Shown here piece after piece: positions 7,071 through 8,913 of a DNA stretch of 8,913 bases. The notes beneath the pieces were generated by a model, which made no database searches, was not told the DNA's origin, and saw only the letters and a list, made by a program, of their open reading frames with translations. The stretch covers positions 1 through 8,913 of the forward strand of contig JACSRH010000324.1 of NCBI GenBank assembly GCA_014879855.1, read 5' to 3'. Made by a program: the position numbers and the translations under genes. Source of the stretch: Caldilineaceae bacterium (GTDB lineage: Bacteria; Chloroflexota; Anaerolineae; Caldilineales; Caldilineaceae). How positions within the stretch are numbered: position 1 is the first letter of the stretch; the number at the start of each line of letters is the position of its first letter.

Positions 7071-7121
7071 AGTGAATCATCCACAGATGGCGCAGATTTC
7101 ACAGATGATAAGTTTGTTCGC
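7071..7121. repeat. 51-bp direct repeat, copy A
   Basis: The sequence from AGTGAATCATCC to AAGTTTGTTCGC is identical, base for base, to 7188-7238. Partial similarity continues for about 28 bases to a shared CATCAATCGCCC, so the duplicated unit is nearer 80 bp. It holds a short internal dyad, ATCATC at 7077-7082 against GATGAT at 7104-7109. Confidence 0.93.
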
Positions 7122-7187
7122 ACCATCTTGAAACCTGCATCAATCGCCCATTGGCGAACCTGTGCCCGCGCTGATGGCGAATATGAA

Positions 7188-7238
7188 AGTGAATCATCCA
7201 CAGATGGCGCAGATTTCACAGATGATAAGTTTGTTCGC
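7188..7238. repeat. 51-bp direct repeat, copy B
   Basis: This is identical to 7071-7121. The offset of 117 bp is a multiple of three, which is why the false reading frame upstream of the kinase survives through both copies. Downstream similarity to copy A is imperfect, ending in the shared CATCAATCGCCC. Confidence 0.93.
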
Positions 7239-7319
7239 GCTGCTTTAAAATCACCATCAATCGCCCCGCGTTCCAGCATCTGCACAATCTGTGTCATCTG
7301 TGGATAATTTTCTTCGCTT

Positions 7320-8714
7320 CTACTGTAGCACAGCCAGCAGCGCGGTCAGCAGGGTCTCTTCCTGTTCCGGCAGCACGGTGCGCGGATCGAAGATCAGCCG
7401 ATCCTGCTGAATGCGACAGACAACCGGCGTGGGTTGACCGCGCAGGGATGCAGCAACACTGTCGGGCGCAGCGTGTTCGATCGCCAGCAGCACAGTGGGC
7501 AGCGTTTCGCCAGGGAGAGTGCCGCCGCCGACCGCGCTTTCACCCGCCTGAAGCTGCGCGGCAATGCTTTGCTCTGCCAGACGCGCTTGCCAACCAGACG
7601 CCCGCGCTTGCAGTGCAGCGACCGGTGCAGCGATCATTTGCCAGACCGGAAGCTCCTGCACGGCGCGCCCGCGGCGATAGCTGTGCAACGTTGCTTCGAG
7701 CGCGGCCAGCGTCAGCTTATCGACGCGCAGCGCGCGCGCCAGCGGATGACGCCGCAGCCGCTCGACAAGTTCCGCGCGGCCTGCCACGATCCCCGCCTGC
7801 GGCCCGCCCAGCAGTTTGTCGCCGCTAAAGGTGATAAGGTCGGCGTCAGCCGCTACGCTCTGTTGCACCATCGGTTCTGGCGCCAGGCCGTAGCGCGCTG
7901 TGTCGAGCAATGCACCGCTGCCCAGGTCATCGATCAGCAACAGCTTGTGCTCATGCGCGGCCGCGGCCAACTCCGCCAGCGACGGCGCCGTCACAAAGCC
8001 GATCTGCTTAAAGTTGCTGCTGTGCACACGCATGATCGCTGCGCTCTCCGCGGTCACCGCAAGGGTGAAGTCGCGCAGATGCGTGCGGTTGGTGGTCCCG
8101 ACTTCGACGAGCCGCGCCCCGCTTTGGCGCAGCACATCCGGGATGCGAAAGCCGCCGCCGATCTCCACCAACTGGCTGCGGCTGATCAGCACCTCGCGGC
8201 CCTGGCAGAGCGCGCCCAGCGCCAGGTAGATCGCGGCGGCGTTGTTGTTGACGACGATGGCATCCTCGGCGCCGGTCAGGTCACACAGCAGCCGCCGCGC
8301 ATGGTCGTGACGGCTGCCGCGCGCGCCTGCGGCCAGATCGTATTCCAGGCTGCTGTAACCGGCGCTTACAGCTTGCACGGCGTTGAGCGCGGCGGCAGAC
8401 AGCGGCGCACGTCCCAGATTGGTGTGAACAACAATGCCAGTTGCATTGATAACGGGTCGCAACGAGGGCGTGCTCTGCTTCTCCAACTGCGCTTGGATCA
8501 ACGTGGGCCAACATTTTATATCCGGCGCAGTCGCGCCAGCAGCGATCTGCTGGCGCGACGCTGCCAGCAGATCGCGCACGATCTCCGTCACCAGCGCGTC
8601 GCCGTAGTCGCCCATCAGCAACGCGACGGCAGGCTCACGCAGCAGTGCATCGACGGCAGGCAACCTGCGATATTCAGTCTGGCAATCGGAAACAGCTTTG
8701 TTCAGTGTAGACAT
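7320..8714 (-). CDS. selA: L-seryl-tRNA(Sec) selenium transferase (selenocysteine synthase)
   Basis: The 464-residue product has the normal length of bacterial SelA. This PLP enzyme converts Ser-tRNA(Sec) to Sec-tRNA(Sec) with selenophosphate and acts as a large ring-shaped oligomer in the cytoplasm. Visible signatures are the N-terminal RRLPAVDALL, then NATGIVVHTNLGRAPLS at 90-106, EYDLAAGARGSRHDH, VNNNAAA at 155-161, EIGGGFRIPDV, EVGTTNRTH and HSSNFKQIGF. IDDLGSG at 261-267 holds the cofactor-contacting Asp, and SGDKLLGGPQAG carries the PLP lysine, Lys300. Everything expected is present, so it should be active. The ATG start is preferred because the residues after it match the usual N-terminal domain; no clear ribosome binding site is visible. 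Neither selB, selD nor tRNA-Sec is in the window, and the nearby tRNA is for valine. The gene is followed by repeat DNA, not by a close partner gene. A pair of competing hairpins lies in its early coding region. Confidence 0.96.
   Translation of the reverse strand: MSTLNKAVSDCQTEYRRLPAVDALLREPAVALLMGDYGDALVTEIVRDLLAASRQQIAAGATAPDIKCWPTLIQAQLEKQSTPSLRPVINATGIVVHTNLGRAPLSAAALNAVQAVSAGYSSLEYDLAAGARGSRHDHARRLLCDLTGAEDAIVVNNNAAAIYLALGALCQGREVLISRSQLVEIGGGFRIPDVLRQSGARLVEVGTTNRTHLRDFTLAVTAESAAIMRVHSSNFKQIGFVTAPSLAELAAAAHEHKLLLIDDLGSGALLDTARYGLAPEPMVQQSVAADADLITFSGDKLLGGPQAGIVAGRAELVERLRRHPLARALRVDKLTLAALEATLHSYRRGRAVQELPVWQMIAAPVAALQARASGWQARLAEQSIAAQLQAGESAVGGGTLPGETLPTVLLAIEHAAPDSVAASLRGQPTPVVCRIQQDRLIFDPRTVLPEQEETLLTALLAVLQ
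8531..8575 (-). other. Overlapping, mutually exclusive hairpins in the selA coding region
   Basis: Bases 8531-8541 pair perfectly with 8548-8558 (11 bp, six-base loop), and 8542-8554 pair perfectly with 8563-8575 (13 bp, eight-base loop). The two stems share 8548-8554, so only one can form at a time. They cover codons about 47-62 (around LLAASRQQIAAG). This could affect translation or be a by-product of GC-rich Ala/Gln codons. Confidence 0.6.
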
Positions 8715-8722
8715 CGTGTTCT

Positions 8723-8735
8723 GTCTATTGTAGAC
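8723..8735. other. 13-bp perfect dyad just upstream of selA
   Basis: GTCTA-TTG-TAGAC is a perfect inverted repeat ending nine bases before the selA start. Another GTAGAC lies at 8707-8712, overlapping the start codon. On the minus strand the dyad contains TACAAT, which resembles a -10 box but has no -35 partner. An operator is conceivable; evidence is slight. Confidence 0.2.
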
Positions 8736-8846
8736 GCGTTCGCCCTAAAGGATTGGCGGCTGGCATACGGTGTCGTAAATCTCGGTCTGGTCAGTGGGGA
8801 AAGCGGGTGCACCGTCAATTTGGAGAAACAGCGGTGAGATTGTGCA

Positions 8847-8913
<67 letters not shown>

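Larger units (their letters stand above)
6974..7319. repeat. Gene-free repeat region between selA and the kinase gene
   Basis: This 346-bp stretch is made of degenerate repeat pieces. It includes a block like GCTGATGACGCGGATTTGACGG near 7007-7028, CATCCACAGAT near 7059-7070, and two long perfect copies listed separately. A piece in opposite orientation, CATCTGTGGAT at 7295-7305, is complementary to ATCCACAGATG at 7079-7089 and 7196-7206. By chance the minus strand has an open frame through all of it (peptides such as SSVKSAPSVDDSL), joined in frame to the kinase. I see no independent gene here and no clear promoter for the kinase. Confidence 0.8.

Noticed and set aside
7059..7240. CRISPR array
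   Set aside because: Only two long identical copies with a 66-bp gap of partly similar sequence; no regular series of short repeats and unique spacers, and no cas genes.
6974..7297. Kinase start at ATG 7297 instead of 6973
   Set aside because: The extra 108 residues translate intergenic repeats, and the family N-terminus (MLAFLKLGGS) begins at 6973.
7434..8837. Long plus-strand open frame (467 codons) opposite selA
   Set aside because: It is antisense to a gene with clear family motifs; the peptide is rich in Arg, Gln and Ala with no recognisable domain, as expected from the reverse strand of GC-rich coding DNA.

Overview
The window looks like chromosomal DNA from a GC-rich, free-living bacterium, most likely a member of the Chloroflexota (Anaerolineae/Caldilinea-like). 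Three things point there: a surface protein with long Pro/Thr 'PTxTPT' linkers, a bacterial isopentenyl phosphate kinase (the alternative mevalonate route is known in some Chloroflexota), and intergenic DNA built of 'CCACAGATGGCGCAGATTTCACAGATG' type repeats. The assignment is an inference from style and gene content, not from a marker gene. Every recognisable gene lies on the minus strand, so transcription runs from high to low coordinates.

Right end to left: a partial tRNA-Val(UAC) at the window edge (8848-8913); selA, the selenocysteine synthase (7320-8714); a 346-bp gene-free stretch of repeats (6974-7319); isopentenyl phosphate kinase (6146-6973); then a tightly spaced run that is probably one transcription unit. 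That run is an RseP-type site-2 protease (4722-6074), a membrane protein with zinc ribbons and LysM domains (2824-4701), a HEAT-repeat protein with acidic tails (1509-2765), a small uncharacterised protein with a GTG start (1137-1499) and an AEC-family permease (193-1101). Gaps in this run are 20, 58, 9 and 35 bp. A TATAAT box just upstream of rseP could be its promoter. Left of the permease are a hairpin that may end the transcript and a 15-bp tandem repeat running off the window edge.

Functional reading: selA serves selenoprotein synthesis, but no other sel gene is in view. The kinase makes isopentenyl diphosphate from isopentenyl phosphate, so it implies a mevalonate-type pathway with a decarboxylase elsewhere. 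It sits directly upstream of rseP, the place often held by dxr in bacteria that use the MEP pathway. The most interesting possibility is that the intramembrane protease and the next gene work together. The LysM protein appears to be an N-in, single-pass protein with cytoplasmic zinc ribbons and wall-binding domains outside, which is the topology of known site-2 protease substrates such as RseA. This is a hypothesis from domain order and gene order only.
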